Assembly: GCF_000445445.1 (NCBI RefSeq)
Contig: NZ_ASXP01000004.1
Span: 62,001-126,000, forward strand
Length of the DNA stretch: 64,000 bases
Reading direction: 5' to 3'
Origin: Sporomusa ovata DSM 2662
GTDB lineage: Bacteria; Bacillota; Negativicutes; Sporomusales; Sporomusaceae
Shown: positions 43,751 to 53,756 of the stretch, piece after piece
Layout of the letters: each line of letters opens with the position of its first letter
Numbering within the stretch: the stretch's first letter is position 1
The notes under the pieces: model-generated
Told to the model about the DNA's origin: nothing
Databases searched by the model: none
The model's input: only the letters and a program-made list of their open reading frames with translations
Program-made: the position numbers and the translations under genes

Positions 43751-44371
43751 ATGAAAATAATTCAATTAGGAGTAGGCCAGCTCGGGACTAACTGTTACAT
43801 AGTATATTGTGAGCAAACTTTACAAGCAGGTGTAATCGATCCTGGCGGAAGTGCAGAGGCTATCCTTGCTGAAATTAACAAGGCCAGGCTTACTGTTGAT
43901 TATATTATCAATACCCATGGCCATGCGGATCATATTGCTGCTAATGATGCTATTCAACAGGCAACTGGCGCCAAAGTCCTAATTCATCAGGAAGATGCCG
44001 ATATGTTAACAAATCCACAGCTTAACCTATCTACATATATTGGTGGTAGCTTTAGTTGCCGGCCAGCTGACCGCTTACTCAAGGCTGGTGATACAGTTTC
44101 GATTGGCAATATTGAATTTAAAATCTTGCATACTCCAGGACACACTCCTGGCGGGATATGTCTGTTAACTGATAAGGTGCTGCTTGCAGGTGATACTTTG
44201 TTTGCTGAGTCAATTGGCCGCAGTGATTTTCCTGGCGGTTCTCATAGTCAACTCATCAACAGTATTAAAAGTCAATTGATGAATCTTGCGGATGCAGTTA
44301 GAGTATTGCCAGGTCATGGGCCGGAAACCAGCATTGGCTGGGAACGCAGTCATAACCCTTTTATTCAGTAA
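43751..44371 (+). CDS. Metallo-beta-lactamase-fold hydrolase (glyoxalase II-like)
   Basis: The 206-aa enzyme has the metal-binding motif THGHADHIAAND (about residue 55), a later HTPGHTPGG (about 132) and LAGDTLFAESIGRSDFPGG, and ends with VLPGHGPETSIGWERSHNPF. It belongs to the YqgX/hydroxyacylglutathione-hydrolase-like group, common after relA-dtd in Firmicutes. A thioester substrate is likely, but it is unproven. GGAGAGTG precedes the ATG. Confidence 0.9.
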   Translation: MKIIQLGVGQLGTNCYIVYCEQTLQAGVIDPGGSAEAILAEINKARLTVDYIINTHGHADHIAANDAIQQATGAKVLIHQEDADMLTNPQLNLSTYIGGSFSCRPADRLLKAGDTVSIGNIEFKILHTPGHTPGGICLLTDKVLLAGDTLFAESIGRSDFPGGSHSQLINSIKSQLMNLADAVRVLPGHGPETSIGWERSHNPFIQ

Positions 44372-44384
44372 GGGAATTACTACT

Positions 44385-45437
44385 ATGCTTAAATCACCTG
44401 CAGCGGTAATAAAAATCATTATTTTGCTAGTAGGCTGCTATATTTTTAGCCAAATAACACCTATTTTTTTTCCCCTCATTCTAGCGATTATTGTGACCTT
44501 TGTGCTTAATCCGTTTGTTAATGCCATAGTTGCCATCCCCTTGGGGACAAAGCAGGTTCATTTACCTCGTGGCATTGCCATCCTGGTAGTATTTCTCCTG
44601 ACAGGCCTCCTGCTGACTCTTATAACAACTTTTGTTTTGTTTCCGTTTATCAATGAATTTAATAAGTTTGTTGGTGATTTGCCCAGACTTGTGACCAAAA
44701 TCCAAAGCCTGATTATGCTAATACAACAACAGGCAGATTTGGCACAAATACCTGATAATATCCGCCAGATTATCGAGAATGGACTGGGAGGGGCAGCTTC
44801 CTATGCCGTAAGTTTGGTCCGTAATGCTTTTAATACGGTATTATCTTTTGCAACACAGATGATAGAACTACTAATTGTCCCTGTGCTTGCTTACTATTTT
44901 CTGAAAGACTGGCGGAGTCTTAAGGAAGGTGTTGTTACTCTTTTTCCTGGTTCCATACAACAACAAGCTGTTACTATAATTGAGGAAATGGCGGCTGTTG
45001 TAAGCAACTATATCAGAGGACAAGTTGTTATCAGTGTTATAATTGGGCTTTTGGTCTTTAGCGGTATGTATTTTCTGAAAGTGGACTATCCCTTAGTTTT
45101 AGGGCTCTTGGCCACACTGACAGAAGCCATTCCGATCATTGGTCCCATCATTGGCTCTATTCCAGCCTTATTATTGGCTTCTTTGGTATCACCGGTACTG
45201 GCAATAAAAGTAGCTGCTTTTTATTTAATCATTCATCAAATTGAAAATAACATCATTGTTCCCCATATTATGGGTCATACTATAGATTTACACCCTTCAC
45301 TAATAATTATCAGCCTGTTAATTGGCGGCCAATTCTATGGTATTACAGGCATGTTTTTAGCAGTACCGGTTGCAGCGCTCCTGAAAGTGCTGCTTCGCCA
45401 CCTTTGGTATCTTGATGATGATAAAAAAGACAGGTGA
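44385..45437 (+). CDS. AI-2E family permease, copy 1
   Basis: The 350-aa protein has about eight membrane segments with the family-typical cytoplasmic stretch between helices (FNKFVGDLPRLVTKIQSL), then YYFLKDWRSLKEGVVTLFPG and IGPIIGSIPALLLA. Family members transport AI-2, Na+/H+ or act in other exports; the substrate here is unknown. I choose ATG 44385 with AAGGGA upstream; the frame stays open into the previous gene. It overlaps the Fur gene region. A second copy lies at 59155. Confidence 0.88.
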   Translation: MLKSPAAVIKIIILLVGCYIFSQITPIFFPLILAIIVTFVLNPFVNAIVAIPLGTKQVHLPRGIAILVVFLLTGLLLTLITTFVLFPFINEFNKFVGDLPRLVTKIQSLIMLIQQQADLAQIPDNIRQIIENGLGGAASYAVSLVRNAFNTVLSFATQMIELLIVPVLAYYFLKDWRSLKEGVVTLFPGSIQQQAVTIIEEMAAVVSNYIRGQVVISVIIGLLVFSGMYFLKVDYPLVLGLLATLTEAIPIIGPIIGSIPALLLASLVSPVLAIKVAAFYLIIHQIENNIIVPHIMGHTIDLHPSLIIISLLIGGQFYGITGMFLAVPVAALLKVLLRHLWYLDDDKKDR

Positions 45438-45442
45438 AATGT

Positions 45443-45892
45443 ATGAATTTTGATTTATCTAACTTACGCCAGAAGTTTAAAGACCGCGATTATAAGCTTA
45501 CGCCACAACGCCAAATCATTTTACAGGTGTTTATCGATAATCGCGATAAACACTTAAGTGCTGAAGATGTTCACAACATTGTGCGTCAGCAGGCAAATGA
45601 TATTGGTTTGGCCACCGTATACCGGACCCTTGAATTATTAAGTGAACTTGAAATCCTACAAAAAATTGATTTTGGCGATGGGCGCAGCCGCTATGAAATT
45701 AATGAAACCAGCAGCCCCCATCATCATCACCATCTTATTTGTCTTACCTGTGGCAGGGTAATTGAATTTGCGGATGATTTAATGGAAGATCTGGAAAACA
45801 TCATCGCCGAAAACAGCAATTTTAGCATCGTAGATCATCAGGTAAAGTTTTATGGATATTGTCAGGAATGCCAGATGAAACGTGATGAGTAA
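45443..45892 (+). CDS. Fur-family transcriptional regulator
   Basis: The 149-aa regulator has a winged-helix N-terminal half (LTPQRQIILQVFIDNRDKHL, then DIGLATVYRTLELLSELEIL) and a metal-binding half with HHHHHLICLTCGRVIEF and a C-terminal CQEC. Zn-structural cysteine pairs are complete. It could be Fur, PerR or Zur; I cannot decide. ATG 45443 is 6 bases behind AGGTG; the frame opens at GTG 45434. It overlaps hemZ by a few bases. Confidence 0.92.
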   Translation: MNFDLSNLRQKFKDRDYKLTPQRQIILQVFIDNRDKHLSAEDVHNIVRQQANDIGLATVYRTLELLSELEILQKIDFGDGRSRYEINETSSPHHHHHLICLTCGRVIEFADDLMEDLENIIAENSNFSIVDHQVKFYGYCQECQMKRDE

Positions 45893-47471
45893 GGATTTTT
45901 TGATTACTGCTGCCACTGGCACTAATGTTGATGTTTTAGCCGCAATACGTGATACTATGGCACTATTTGGTGTTACTGCAGCAGGTATTTGGCAGGATGA
46001 AGCTTCTTTGAGCCAACTGCAATCTGATAGTTTGCTAGTAAAATGTGCGGTTACATCTGATGAGTATACAACAGAGGTCAAAGTAACTATTAGCTTTTAT
46101 AATCCCAACGCCGTATTGAATCAGCTAACAGAATATGAACGTCGTCCTATGCCACAGGAAAGTATGAAGAATAAAGATGGGGAAGACCTAACAGGACTTA
46201 TAAAACGACTGGTACGCCTTAATGTATTAAAGCTGATGCGACAGATAACCGGCCATAATCCCGGACCGTGGGGGATACTACGCGGTGTTCGTCCGACCAA
46301 AATAGTTCATCGATTATTAGATCAAGGTCTTAGTCATTCTGAAATTGCTGCCAAGCTGATAAAAGAATATGCGGCAGCACCGGTGAAAGCTGACCTTGTT
46401 ACCGGCATAGCCATTCATCAACGTCCGTTCATTGCTACCCCTGATAAACCTGCAGGCGGAAAAAAGGTAAGTATTTATGTAGGCATACCTTATTGTCCGT
46501 CCCGTTGTTTGTATTGCTCATTCCCAGCTTACGTGCTGCCGGACCGGCGCGAACAACTTGAGATCTTTCTGCGGGCCATCACTAAAGATATTGAAAGTAC
46601 AGCTGGTTTACTGGCAAAATTTAATTTATCTGTAGAGAATATATATGTGGGTGGCGGAACGCCCACCAGTCTGGATGGAGCTGATTTGTCCACCCTTTTA
46701 TCCTTGGTAAGACAAGAGCTTTGCGGGTCACAAACAAGGGAATTTACCGTTGAGGCTGGCCGGCCTGACAGTATTAACGATGAAAAAATTGATGTTTTAC
46801 AGCAATATGGCATAAACAGAGTTAGTATAAATCCACAAACAATGCAAGATAAAACGTTAAAACAGATTGGACGGCGACACACTGTTCAGGATATAATAGA
46901 CGTATTCGCAAAAATTCGCCATGCAGGAATACCGGTAGTAAACATGGATGTCATTGCCGGACTGCCAGGAGAGACCCAAGCTGACATGGAAGATACGATG
47001 CGGCAAATTGTGCTGCTTAATCCGGAAAATATTACGGTCCACACCTTGGCGTTGAAACGTGGTTCGATTCTCAAAGAATCACTAAGTTCTGGTACGATGA
47101 CAGGACAAGCATTGCCTAATGAAGAAATTACGCAGGCCATGCTTAAGACGGCGGCAGATTATACTGCCAATATGAATATGCATCCTTATTATTTATACCG
47201 TCAAAAGTATATGACAGGCAATCTGGAAAACATTGGCTATGCCAAACCAGATACCGATTGCTTGTATAATATGCAAATTATGGAAGAAAGACAGACTATC
47301 ATCGGCATTGGGCCGGCAGCTGGTACAAAGGCGGTAAACCCCAGTAACTGGCGGTTGCAAAGTTGCTATAACGCCAAAGATGTTGGTTCTTACATAAAAA
47401 ATTTAGATATATATCTGAGCGAAAGACATACCTTGCTCTCAAGATTGTATGGCGACCATGAGGAGGATTAA
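45885..47471 (+). CDS. hemZ: Radical SAM coproporphyrinogen dehydrogenase HemZ
   Basis: The 528-aa radical SAM protein has its cluster motif C-x3-C-x2-C in IPYCPSRCLYCSFPAY (about residue 203). An N-terminal HemZ-specific region (about 1-190, including GPWGILRGVRPTKIVHRLLD) precedes it. The SAM-binding VGGGTPTSLDG follows. It is an anaerobic haem-pathway enzyme like B. subtilis HemZ. The start is ATG 45885 (or GTG 45882), overlapping the Fur gene end, suggesting coupling to metal regulation. It is followed by hisS. Confidence 0.92.
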   Translation: MSKDFLITAATGTNVDVLAAIRDTMALFGVTAAGIWQDEASLSQLQSDSLLVKCAVTSDEYTTEVKVTISFYNPNAVLNQLTEYERRPMPQESMKNKDGEDLTGLIKRLVRLNVLKLMRQITGHNPGPWGILRGVRPTKIVHRLLDQGLSHSEIAAKLIKEYAAAPVKADLVTGIAIHQRPFIATPDKPAGGKKVSIYVGIPYCPSRCLYCSFPAYVLPDRREQLEIFLRAITKDIESTAGLLAKFNLSVENIYVGGGTPTSLDGADLSTLLSLVRQELCGSQTREFTVEAGRPDSINDEKIDVLQQYGINRVSINPQTMQDKTLKQIGRRHTVQDIIDVFAKIRHAGIPVVNMDVIAGLPGETQADMEDTMRQIVLLNPENITVHTLALKRGSILKESLSSGTMTGQALPNEEITQAMLKTAADYTANMNMHPYYLYRQKYMTGNLENIGYAKPDTDCLYNMQIMEERQTIIGIGPAAGTKAVNPSNWRLQSCYNAKDVGSYIKNLDIYLSERHTLLSRLYGDHEED

Positions 47472-47473
47472 CT

Positions 47474-48739
47474 ATGCTGACAACCGGCCCCCGGGGGACC
47501 AAAGATATATTGCCTGACAGCAGTGGACACTGGCAGTATGTTGAAAAAATAATTCGTGAAGTATGCTATAATTTTGCTTATCAGGAAATTCGCACGCCCG
47601 TTTTTGAACATACTGAACTTTTTTTGCGCGGTATCGGGGATACAACCGATATTGTTGAAAAAGAAATGTATACGTTTACTGACCGGGCTAAACGCAGCAT
47701 TACTTTACGGCCTGAAAATACGGCGTCTGTTGTTCGCTCGTATCTTGAGAACAAGCTCTATAGCGGACCTCAACCCACGAAACTATATTATATTGGCCCA
47801 ATGTTTAGATATGACCGGCCTCAGGCTGGACGCTACCGCCAATTCCATCAATTTGGCATTGAAGCGATTGGCGCTCAGGGGCCGTCTATTGATGCGGAAG
47901 TCATTAGCTTAGCGGTAGCATTCCTCAATAAGCTGGGATTGAGTGATTTAAAATTACTGATTAATTCTGTTGGCTGCCCGCAGTGCCGTCCGGTGTATCG
48001 AGCTAAATTACAAGAATTTTTCCAGGAGAAACGTTCTCATTTATGTTCAGATTGCCAGTCACGCTATGACCGTAATCCTATGCGTATCCTGGATTGTAAA
48101 AATGAAACCTGTGCAGAGTATTCCCAGGGCGCCCCGCATATGCTTGATTGCCTGTGTGAGGACTGCGGCAGCCATTTTGCCGGCTTGCAAGAATTACTGA
48201 CAGCAGCTGGAATTTCTTTTGTGATAAATCCTCGTTTAGTGCGGGGGCTTGATTATTATACAAAAACTGCTTTTGAAATTCAGTATTCACCCTTAGGGGC
48301 ACAAAGTGCAGTGTGTGGCGGCGGACGCTATGACGGCCTTATTGCCGAATGCGGCGGACAACCAACACCAGGTATCGGCTTTGCTATTGGTATTGAGCGC
48401 GTGCTGTTAGCGTTGGAAAAACAGGCATTACTGCCGTCAATAAATACCGCCATTGATGTTTTTGTTGCCCCATTGGGAACTAAAGCCCGGGCTGTGGCCT
48501 TTCAGTTGCTAACAGAACTTCGCTACGCAGGTATTGCTGCCGATATGGATTTTATGAACCGCAGCCTGAAAGCGCAGATGAAGTATGCTAACAAATATCC
48601 CGCTAAATTTGTGGCACTTATTGGTGAAGATGAATTAGCAGCGCAGAAAGTAATGGTAAAAAATATGGCGACAGGCAGTCAGGAACTACTAGCCAGGACT
48701 GCACTGGTACCGATGATTTTAGAGGAGATGGAGAAGTAA
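47474..48739 (+). CDS. hisS: Histidyl-tRNA synthetase
   Basis: The 421-aa class II synthetase begins MLTTGPRGTKDILPDSSGHW. Motif 1 (FEHTELFLRGIG), motif 2 (LYYIGPMFRYDRPQAGRYRQ), the His motifs LVRGLDYYTKTAFE and CGGGRYDGL, and a C-terminal anticodon-binding domain (about 330-421) are present. No T-box lies directly ahead since it follows hemZ closely. Its stop overlaps the aspS ATG by one base. Confidence 0.97.
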   Translation: MLTTGPRGTKDILPDSSGHWQYVEKIIREVCYNFAYQEIRTPVFEHTELFLRGIGDTTDIVEKEMYTFTDRAKRSITLRPENTASVVRSYLENKLYSGPQPTKLYYIGPMFRYDRPQAGRYRQFHQFGIEAIGAQGPSIDAEVISLAVAFLNKLGLSDLKLLINSVGCPQCRPVYRAKLQEFFQEKRSHLCSDCQSRYDRNPMRILDCKNETCAEYSQGAPHMLDCLCEDCGSHFAGLQELLTAAGISFVINPRLVRGLDYYTKTAFEIQYSPLGAQSAVCGGGRYDGLIAECGGQPTPGIGFAIGIERVLLALEKQALLPSINTAIDVFVAPLGTKARAVAFQLLTELRYAGIAADMDFMNRSLKAQMKYANKYPAKFVALIGEDELAAQKVMVKNMATGSQELLARTALVPMILEEMEK

Positions 48740-50589
48740 TGGCACAAATAGAAACAGTTGATCATGAACTTACTAGTAAACTTGATACCATGCAGGGTTT
48801 AAAACGAACCCATGCTTGCAATGCTCTGAATCAGGATTATACCGGACAGGAAGTTACCCTGTGTGGATGGGTTTCAAGACGGCGTGATCATGGTGGTCTT
48901 ATTTTTATTGATTTGCGTGACCGTTCCGGTATTGTTCAGGTGGTATTTTCACCTGATGTTAATAAAGATGCTTTTAGCAAGGCTGAGGCTGTTCGGAATG
49001 AATATGTACTCGCAGTACGCGGCATGGTAAAGGTTCGGTCTGAAAGTACAATTAATCCTAATATGGCTACAGGTACGATTGAAGTTTTTGGCAACGAGTT
49101 ACGAATATTAAATTCAGCTAAAACACCACCTTTTTATATCCAGGACAACATTGATGTTGATGAAATTTTGCGATTGAAATATCGTTATCTTGATTTACGG
49201 CGTCCGGAAATGCAGCAAGACCTTATACTTAGACACCGGGTAACCAAATCAATGCGGGATTTTTTAGACAAGCACTGTTTTGTCGAAGTAGAAACACCAA
49301 TACTTACCAAAAGTTCGCCGGAAGGCGCCAGAGACTATCTCGTTCCTAGCCGGGTAAATCCGGGCAAGTTTTATGCTTTGCCACAATCGCCGCAAATTTA
49401 TAAGCAACTATTAATGGTCGGCGGCCTGGAGCGTTATTTCCAAATTGCCCGCTGTTTCCGTGATGAGGATCTCCGCGCTGACCGTCAGCCTGAGTTTACT
49501 CAGCTTGATATTGAAATGTCCTTTATTGACAGGGAAGATATCTTATCTCTCACAGAAGAAATGATTGCCTATATCTTTAAAGAGAGTATTGGAGCAGAGG
49601 TGTCCACGCCGATTGTTCGCTTAAGCTATGACGAGGCTATGGCCCGCTACGGTTCTGATAAGCCGGATCTTCGTTTCGGTATGGAACTAATTGACTTGTC
49701 AGGTGTTTTTACGGATTCCGGGTTCAAAGTATTTGATACCGTATTAGCTAATGGCGGTCAGGTTAAAGCCATTAATGTCAAGGGCTACGCCAACGCTCCG
49801 CGCCGCGAACTTGATGGTTTGGTCAATTTTGTTGCTACCTATGGTGCTAAAGGCCTTGCCTGGATCTGCTATACTGACGAGGGTCTAAAATCGCCGATCA
49901 CTAAATTCTTCAGCCAAGACACGATTGATAAAATGACAGCTGCCACGCAAGCTGAAGCTGGTGACTTGATCTTGTTTGTCGCCGATAAACCTAAAGTTGT
50001 AGCCGCTGCATTAGGACAGCTTCGCTTAGAGATGGGCCGTCGTCTTAACTTAATCGACCCCGATAAACTCTCCTTCTTGTGGGTTATCGATTTCCCGATG
50101 TTTGAATATGATGAAGAAGACAAGCGCTGGGTAGCGATGCACCATCCGTTTACCTCACCACGCGATGAAGACGTAGAATTCTTAGGCAATGATGCCGGCA
50201 AGATTAAAGCCAAAGCCTATGACCTGGTACTTAACGGCATTGAACTGGGTGGTGGCAGTCTACGTATTTATAATCGCAGCATTCAGGAAAAGGTATTTAC
50301 AGCGATTGGCTTAAGTCCGGAAGAGGCTGTAGATAAATTTGGCTACCTGCTGGAAGCTTTTGAGTATGGTACTCCACCCCATGGCGGCATTGCTTTTGGG
50401 TTAGATCGTTTGGTTATGTTAATGGCTAAACGGGCCTCCATCCGCGATGTTATTGCCTTCCCCAAAACACAAAGTGCTTCCGATATGATGATGCAAGCGC
50501 CGTCAGAAGTTGGTTCGAAGCAGCTTAAAGAATTATATATCAAGTCTGCTGTTGTTGCCAAAAATAAGATCACTCCGGCAGTGGAATAA
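48739..50589 (+). CDS. aspS: Aspartyl-tRNA synthetase
   Basis: The 616-aa bacterial-type AspRS has an N-terminal OB-fold anticodon domain (GWVSRRRDHGGLIFIDLRDR, about residues 36-55), the class II core (FVEVETPILTKSSPEGARDY; ARCFRDEDLRADRQPEFTQ) and a GAD insertion domain. The ending is GIAFGLDRLVMLM. About 17 extra residues precede the usual MQGLKRTHACNAL start, so an internal ATG at 48790 is possible. Whether it also charges tRNA-Asn is not determined. Confidence 0.97.
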   Translation: MAQIETVDHELTSKLDTMQGLKRTHACNALNQDYTGQEVTLCGWVSRRRDHGGLIFIDLRDRSGIVQVVFSPDVNKDAFSKAEAVRNEYVLAVRGMVKVRSESTINPNMATGTIEVFGNELRILNSAKTPPFYIQDNIDVDEILRLKYRYLDLRRPEMQQDLILRHRVTKSMRDFLDKHCFVEVETPILTKSSPEGARDYLVPSRVNPGKFYALPQSPQIYKQLLMVGGLERYFQIARCFRDEDLRADRQPEFTQLDIEMSFIDREDILSLTEEMIAYIFKESIGAEVSTPIVRLSYDEAMARYGSDKPDLRFGMELIDLSGVFTDSGFKVFDTVLANGGQVKAINVKGYANAPRRELDGLVNFVATYGAKGLAWICYTDEGLKSPITKFFSQDTIDKMTAATQAEAGDLILFVADKPKVVAAALGQLRLEMGRRLNLIDPDKLSFLWVIDFPMFEYDEEDKRWVAMHHPFTSPRDEDVEFLGNDAGKIKAKAYDLVLNGIELGGGSLRIYNRSIQEKVFTAIGLSPEEAVDKFGYLLEAFEYGTPPHGGIAFGLDRLVMLMAKRASIRDVIAFPKTQSASDMMMQAPSEVGSKQLKELYIKSAVVAKNKITPAVE

Positions 50590-50608
50590 TATCCCAATAT
50601 TGAAACTA

Positions 50609-50637
50609 TTGCAATTGCGTGATTTATTTGATACTAT
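50609..50637 (+). promoter_or_regulatory. Promoter of the 6S RNA gene
   Basis: TTGCAA (50609-50614), 17-bp spacer, TACTAT (50632-50637). Confidence 0.65.
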
Positions 50638-50643
50638 AAAAGC

Positions 50644-50857
50644 GTGCTAAGAAATACACTCATGTCCCTGCTGTGTGCGTGGAATGTCAATGTTTTGAGC
50701 CAACACTTTTACTGCGGGAGCCTGTCTCTGGTTATGGCGTGTATGCCCTGGTTTTAGGGGACACACAAAATAAGCAGGCGAGCACCCACCTGCCGAGGGC
50801 AGGTTCAAAACAGAGACGATACGGCATAGTGGGGAATGAGTGTCTTTATTTACAGCA
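50644..50857 (+). ncRNA. ssrS: 6S RNA
   Basis: The interval between aspS and rarA is the usual site of 6S RNA in Firmicutes. The ends pair extensively: ATACACTCAT (50654-50663) with ATGAGTGT, CCCTGCTGTG with CATAGTGGGG, and GTTTTGAGCC with GGTTCAAAAC, leaving a large central internal loop. This long rod with a central bulge mimics an open promoter and binds the RNA polymerase housekeeping holoenzyme. Ends are approximate. No ORF of note lies in it. Confidence 0.88.
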
Positions 50858-50859
50858 TA

Positions 50860-50905
50860 GGCCATCATTTTTGGTGTATAACCGGAAGTGATGGTCTATT
50901 TATTC
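50860..50905 (+). terminator. Terminator after 6S RNA
   Basis: GGCCATCA... pairs with ...TGATGGTC (50860-50897), followed by a T-rich tail. Confidence 0.6.
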
Positions 50906-50979
50906 ATTTTTCATCAAGGAGTTTTACATTTTTTTATAGAATACTATTACGAGAACATACGCAATAAAAGGGTGATAGT

Positions 50980-52299
50980 GTGGACTTATTTTCGCAAAAT
51001 TTATTTGAACCTCAATTGAAGGATAATAGACCATTAGCCGTTCGAATGCGGCCAAGAACACTTGATGAATACAAAGGGCAGGAAGATATTCTTGGCCCGG
51101 GGAAATTTTTACGGCGAATGATAGAAGCTGACAACATACCGTCAATTATTCTGTATGGTCCACCAGGAACAGGAAAAACAACCTTAGCTCACATTGTTGC
51201 CCAAACAACCGGCAGCCATTTTGAAAAACTGAATGCGGTAGCTGCCGGTACGGCAGACATTCGGAAAGTGGTGGAAAGTGCCAAAGAACGCTTGCGAATG
51301 CAGCAGCGTCGAACCATTTTATTTGTTGACGAAATTCATAGATTCAATAAGGGCCAGCAAGATGTCTTACTGCCTTATGTTGAAAACGGCACGGTCATCT
51401 TGATGGGGGCGACTACCGAAAACCCCTATTTTGAGGTGAATTCTCCGCTGCTTTCACGAATGCGGGTAGTACGGTTAAAGCGCCTGGGTGAACAGGAAAT
51501 TATCGGTATATTGCAGCAGACGCTAACTGACAAAGAACGCGGCCTGGGACAAGAGGAGATTACCTGCAGCCAAGAGAACTTGCTTACGATTACAGCAATT
51601 GCCGGTGGGGATGCCCGAACAGCTATTAATATTCTAGAACAAACGTCAGCAATGCTGGAGTCTGGGAAACCAAAAGAAATAACGGCTGCAGTCATCGAAG
51701 CCGTTGCCGGCGAAAAACTGCAGGCTTATGACAAAAAAGGTGACAATCACTATGACGTAGCTTCGGCTTTTATCAAAAGTATGCGTGGCTCTGACCCCAA
51801 TGCTGCCTTACATTATCTGGCGCGCATGCTGGAAGCTGGCGAGGATGTCAAATTTATTGCCCGCAGACTGGTTATTTGTGCAGCAGAGGATATTGGCAAT
51901 GCCGACCCGCAAGCGTTAGTAGTAGCTATGGCTGCAGCGCAGGCTGTTCAATTCATCGGTATGCCGGAAGGCAGAATTCCCTTAGCCCAGGCTGTAACAT
52001 ACTTAGCTTGCGCGCCCAAAAGCAATGCGGCATATGTAGCGATTGACAAAGCGATTGCGGATGTTCGCCAGCTAGATTATGGCAGTATCCCGTTGCACCT
52101 TCGTGATGCTCATTATGCCGGTGCTCAGTTGCTTGACAGCGGCAAGGGTTATTTGTATCCCCATAACTATGAAGATGGTTTTGTTGCGCAGCAGTATCTG
52201 CCTGACAAATTACGCGAGCGAGATTACTATCAACCTACAGACCATGGCTTTGAAGCTGGTTTTGCTGAGCGGCTCAAGCAACTTAAACAAAAAAGGTAA
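50980..52299 (+). CDS. rarA: Replication-associated recombination protein A
   Basis: The 439-aa AAA+ ATPase (MgsA/RarA family) acts at stalled replication forks. Walker A is GPPGTGKTTLAH (about residue 59) and Walker B FVDEIHRFNKGQQD (about 112). The C-terminal tetramerisation part includes DPNAALHYLARMLEAGEDV and PNAYVAIDKA-like blocks. The start is GTG 50980 with AAAGGGTG upstream. It follows 6S RNA as in B. subtilis. Confidence 0.96.
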   Translation: MDLFSQNLFEPQLKDNRPLAVRMRPRTLDEYKGQEDILGPGKFLRRMIEADNIPSIILYGPPGTGKTTLAHIVAQTTGSHFEKLNAVAAGTADIRKVVESAKERLRMQQRRTILFVDEIHRFNKGQQDVLLPYVENGTVILMGATTENPYFEVNSPLLSRMRVVRLKRLGEQEIIGILQQTLTDKERGLGQEEITCSQENLLTITAIAGGDARTAINILEQTSAMLESGKPKEITAAVIEAVAGEKLQAYDKKGDNHYDVASAFIKSMRGSDPNAALHYLARMLEAGEDVKFIARRLVICAAEDIGNADPQALVVAMAAAQAVQFIGMPEGRIPLAQAVTYLACAPKSNAAYVAIDKAIADVRQLDYGSIPLHLRDAHYAGAQLLDSGKGYLYPHNYEDGFVAQQYLPDKLRERDYYQPTDHGFEAGFAERLKQLKQKR

Positions 52300-52392
52300 G
52301 CAGTGAGTTCTTAATGTTCGCCTAGATGTATCCAGATGTATTTTGGTTTGTAAAGCCTGTGACATTTGCAAAGCGGCATTATTTATCGTGTT

Positions 52393-52434
52393 AAAAAATA
52401 GAAAACCTGGATTATTCCGGGCTTTCTATTTTTT
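52393..52434 (+). terminator. Terminator after rarA
   Basis: AAAAATAGAAA-CC-GG stem partner to CCGGGCTTTCTATTTTTT; ends in TTTTTTA. Confidence 0.8.
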
Positions 52435-52628
52435 ACTGTAATCACTGTAAGTGAGCGTTGTGTAATATCGATAACGGTTTCGGTGCCGCTTATAATGCCA
52501 GTATAATTAATAAATTATGAGAATGCGAAAGAAAGAGTCGTAATGATTTTTTTGCACTCCCTAAAATATTTGTCTTTATTATTTATTTGTTGTACTATGG
52601 AAAAGTGATTATTTCTCAGGGGGCTAAT
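52435..52628. other. Intergenic region before the metallophosphoesterase
   Basis: About 190 AT-rich bases with no ORF or repeat that I can support; the promoter of the next gene should be here. Confidence 0.4.
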
Positions 52629-53756
52629 ATGGGATTTCTTCTAACCTTCTTAGCGGTCTACGGACTGGCCAACTTATATATAGGTAATCGTTTTTTTTAC
52701 TGGTTAAGAACAGTAGTATCTGTTCCGCCAATATGTTACTGGGGTATCTTTATTTTGGCAGCAACCGCTCCTATCTTCGCCCGTATTTTGGCAAGAGCGG
52801 GTATAGCTAAGACAGAAGGCTTATTTATTATTGGAGATTGGTGGTTAGCCATAACCTATTGGTCAGTGCTATTGTGGCTTATTGTAGATATTATAAAAGT
52901 TGTTGATAAGCGATTGAATTTTTTGCCAGTTATAGCTAAAGATATGACCAACCAGGGTTATATAGTTTTATTTATCCTTATGGGAATGTTAGCTTATGGT
53001 GCCTGGAATGCGCTAAACCCAGTAATAACCCGCTATGATCTATCAATCAATAAAAGGGCCGAGGGAATCGATTCTTTAAAGATCGTTTTGGTGTCAGACA
53101 TTCATATGGGGCGAGTCATTGGAATTGATCGCGTGGAACGATTAGCAGAATCCTTAAATGAACTGAATCCGGATATAGTCATATATGCTGGTGATCAAAT
53201 TGACGATGACGCTGCATATGTAGCAAACAACAAGCTCGCAGAACCACTCCGAAATATAAAAGCACGGTTCGGATCATATGCGGTTCTTGGCAATCACGAA
53301 TATATTAGCGGACAACCAGAATTGGCAGTTTCACTATTAAAAAATAACGGTATTACAGTCCTTCAAGATCAATGGACCATGATCGGTGACGCAATTTATA
53401 TTGTAGGCCGCGATGATCTTTCTGCTATTCGGTACACTTCCAGAGAAACAGGGATACTCGCAGATATAATGCAAGGTATTGATAAAACGAAACCAATAAT
53501 AGTAATAGATCATCAACCATCACGTATCAATGAGGCGGCTCAACAAGGTGTGGATCTTCAAGTATCCGGGCATACACACAAGGGTCAGTTTTTTCCCAAC
53601 AATTTAATTACCAAAAGAATATATGAACAAGACTGGGGCTATCTGAAAAAAGATGCGTATCAACTTATTGTATCCTGCGGCTTTGGTACATGGGGCCCAC
53701 CAATAAGACTTGGTAATCAACCAGAGATTGTCGATATTAATATCAAATTTGAATAA
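52629..53756 (+). CDS. Membrane-bound metallophosphoesterase (YkuE-like)
   Basis: The 375-aa protein has four N-terminal membrane segments (within residues 1-130) and a calcineurin-type phosphoesterase domain: VSDIHMGR (about 155), YAGDQIDD (about 187), GNHEYISG, DHQPSR and SGHTHKGQF. The metal ligands D, H, D, N, H and H are in place. Related YkuE/YaeI enzymes work on lipids or UDP-sugars at the outer face of the membrane. ATG 52629 follows CAGGGGG; an upstream in-frame ATG at 52587 has no signal. Confidence 0.88.
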   Translation: MGFLLTFLAVYGLANLYIGNRFFYWLRTVVSVPPICYWGIFILAATAPIFARILARAGIAKTEGLFIIGDWWLAITYWSVLLWLIVDIIKVVDKRLNFLPVIAKDMTNQGYIVLFILMGMLAYGAWNALNPVITRYDLSINKRAEGIDSLKIVLVSDIHMGRVIGIDRVERLAESLNELNPDIVIYAGDQIDDDAAYVANNKLAEPLRNIKARFGSYAVLGNHEYISGQPELAVSLLKNNGITVLQDQWTMIGDAIYIVGRDDLSAIRYTSRETGILADIMQGIDKTKPIIVIDHQPSRINEAAQQGVDLQVSGHTHKGQFFPNNLITKRIYEQDWGYLKKDAYQLIVSCGFGTWGPPIRLGNQPEIVDINIKFE

